From Polaribacter butkevichii (lineage in GTDB: Bacteria; Bacteroidota; Bacteroidia; Flavobacteriales; Flavobacteriaceae): a stretch of DNA of 64,000 nt. Location of the stretch: NCBI RefSeq assembly GCF_038024105.1, contig NZ_CP150661.1:2809001-2873000 (forward strand). Direction: 5' to 3'. Positions 62,589-64,000 of this stretch are shown piece by piece. The position numbers were made by a program, and so were the translations under genes. A model generated the notes under the pieces. That model was not told the origin of the DNA and searched no databases. It worked only from the letters and a program-made list of their open reading frames with translations. The number at the start of each line of letters is the position of its first letter. Position 1 is the stretch's first letter.

Positions 62589-64000
62589 ATGAATATAAAA
62601 AAAATAATACCAATTTTAGAATGGTTACCAAACTACAATAGATCTCTTTTTAAGGGAGATTTGTTAGCGGGTATAACTGTTGGTATTATTTTAATTCCGC
62701 AAGGTATTGCGTATGCATTAATTGCAGGTTTACCACCAATTTATGGTTTGTATTGTGCATTAATGCCACAAGTTATGTACGCTATTTTTGGGTCGTCTAG
62801 ACAAGTGGCAATTGGTCCTGTAGCAATGGATTCTTTAATAGTTGCAACAGGGGTTTCTACCTTGGCTTTAGCAGGTTCTGATAGTTATATTTCCATCGCC
62901 ATTTTATTAGCATTAATGGTTGGAGCAATCCAATTTATTATGGGGGTTTTTAGTTTGGGGTTTATTGTAAACTTCCTATCCAAACCCGTAATAACTGGCT
63001 TTACATCCGCGGTAGCGTTAATTATTGGGTTTAATCAGTTTCGGAATTTGTTTGGTGTAGACTTTGTTCAAAGTGATCAAATTCAGTATGTGGTAGCAGA
63101 TATTTGGAGGCGTATAATTGATTTGAATGAACACACAACTATTATCGGACTCATTTCTGTTGTGGTGATTATCATCTTTAGAAAAATCAATAAAAAAATA
63201 CCTAGTGCCTTAATTGTTGTGATTCTCGGAATTGTAATGTTAAAGTATTTTGGTGCAGCTTTTAAGGATGTTTCTATTGTAAAAGACATTCCTTCTGGCT
63301 TACCAACTTTTGGCATTCCTGAGTTTGATATCGATTTAATAAGAGAGTTATTGCCTATTGCTTTTACCTTGGTGATGGTTGGTTATTTAGAAACCATTTC
63401 TATAGGAAAGTCTTTAGAAGCAAAACAAGATGAATACAGAATAAGACCCAATCAAGAATTAATTGCTTTAGGTTTAGGAAACATGGTAGGGTCTTTTTTT
63501 AGTGCATACCCAACCACATCAAGTTTTTCTCGTTCTGCTATTAATCAAGAAAGCGGAGCAAGAACAGGTATGGCAGCATTAATTTCTGTATTAATGGTGG
63601 TTTTTACACTCTTATTTTTAACGCCTTTATTTTATCATTTACCAAAAACAGTATTGGCAGCAATTATTATTGTAGCTGTTTTTAATTTGGTAAATATTAA
63701 AGAAGCTGCTTTTTTATGGAAAGCCAATTATTTAGATTTTTGGTTGATGTTAGCCACCTTTATTGCTACATTATTATTAGGAATCGAATTCGGCATTATT
63801 GTTGGAGTGGGTCTTTCTTTAATTGTGTTAATTTATAGAACCTCTAGACCTTATGTAACGGAATTGGGAAAAGTACCAAATTCTAATTTTTACAGAAATA
63901 AAAATCGTTTTGAAGAGGTAATTATACACGATGATATTTTAATTTTTAGGTTTGATGCACAAATATTTTACGCCAACTCAAGTTATTTTAGAGATAATTT
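62589..64000 (+). CDS. SulP family inorganic anion transporter, 3' part missing
   Basis: 470 codons visible; the gene runs off the right edge. ATG 62589 gives MNIKKIIPILEWLPNYN, a usual SulP start. Many transmembrane segments; SulP signatures are GITVGIILIPQGIAYALIAG, PPIYGLYCALMP, and AYPTTSSFSRSAINQESGART. A cytoplasmic STAS domain begins near residue 435 (EVIIHDDILIFRFDAQIFYANS) and is cut. These inner-membrane proteins carry sulfate, bicarbonate or other anions; the substrate is not determined. It was found by reading the frame, as it lacks a stop in the window. Confidence 0.93.
   Translation, partial: MNIKKIIPILEWLPNYNRSLFKGDLLAGITVGIILIPQGIAYALIAGLPPIYGLYCALMPQVMYAIFGSSRQVAIGPVAMDSLIVATGVSTLALAGSDSYISIAILLALMVGAIQFIMGVFSLGFIVNFLSKPVITGFTSAVALIIGFNQFRNLFGVDFVQSDQIQYVVADIWRRIIDLNEHTTIIGLISVVVIIIFRKINKKIPSALIVVILGIVMLKYFGAAFKDVSIVKDIPSGLPTFGIPEFDIDLIRELLPIAFTLVMVGYLETISIGKSLEAKQDEYRIRPNQELIALGLGNMVGSFFSAYPTTSSFSRSAINQESGARTGMAALISVLMVVFTLLFLTPLFYHLPKTVLAAIIIVAVFNLVNIKEAAFLWKANYLDFWLMLATFIATLLLGIEFGIIVGVGLSLIVLIYRTSRPYVTELGKVPNSNFYRNKNRFEEVIIHDDILIFRFDAQIFYANSSYFRDN

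Overview
The window is AT-rich chromosomal DNA from a member of the Flavobacteriaceae, most likely a marine, Polaribacter-like species. The evidence is as follows. Many genes are preceded by the Bacteroidetes -7 promoter box TAnnTTTG, without Shine-Dalgarno sequences. One protein carries a type IX secretion (T9SS) sorting domain. There is a TonB receptor next to a lipoprotein, and lineage-typical families occur (DUF6427, DUF6341, DUF6370). The genus is an inference; the family is well supported. Most of the window is core genome. I see no prophage, insertion sequence, CRISPR array or integrative element.

Layout. 1-5.1 kb (minus): a run yicC - gmk - nadD - M23 peptidase - GH3 - 27-codon membrane ORF - queD (cut by the window edge). 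5.1-6.6 kb (minus): EamA transporter and a BON-LysM protein. 6.9-12.3 kb: upp, DUF6427 (minus), DUF6341, trmB, about 830 bp of tandem repeat, an alkyltransferase-like protein, and Mrp plus NifU for Fe-S assembly. 12.5-16.9 kb: a small membrane protein, then aromatic amino acid catabolism (hmgA, frameshifted four-helix-bundle gene, hppD, kynA). 17.0-20.8 kb: DUF3108 protein, M23 lipoprotein, pgi. 20.8-25.3 kb: TonB receptor and modular lipoprotein behind a PhoB-box-like promoter. 25.4-28.6 kb: four-helix membrane protein, plsC, acyl-ACP desaturase, nitrilase (minus). 28.8-37.8 kb: AddB-like nuclease, universal stress protein, MATE pump, enoyl-CoA hydratase, MOSC protein, alpha/beta hydrolase, holB. 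37.9-43.5 kb: pgk, aldo/keto reductase, DUF6370, glnS, folB, tRNA-Cys. 43.6-52.0 kb: alpha-2-macroglobulin and penicillin-binding protein 1C, a known envelope-defence pairing. 52.0-56.8 kb: small membrane protein, metallo-beta-lactamase-fold hydrolase, S8 protease, M1 aminopeptidase. 57.0-61.4 kb: a 1450-residue T9SS-secreted protein. 61.5-64 kb: ruvB and a SulP transporter cut by the window edge.

Functional threads. The aromatic block takes 4-hydroxyphenylpyruvate to homogentisate and maleylacetoacetate, and tryptophan to N-formylkynurenine; the later steps are not here. Many products face the envelope (two M23 peptidases, LysM protein, A2M/PBP1C, S8, M1, TonB pair, T9SS protein), as expected for a polymer-degrading marine flavobacterium.

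The least ordinary material is between and inside the genes. There are several families of hairpin-forming dispersed repeats. One shows compensatory base changes between copies, one abuts stop codons, and one is inserted in frame in the nitrilase gene. Other points are a tandem array of about 350-bp units at 9.55-10.38 kb, 11-bp-spaced TTAACAT repeats ahead of the TonB receptor, promoter boxes that overlap apparent upstream starts, and an M23 peptidase with Cys in place of a canonical zinc-ligand His. I found no clear new multi-gene system; the TonB receptor/modular lipoprotein pair is the best candidate for undescribed function.
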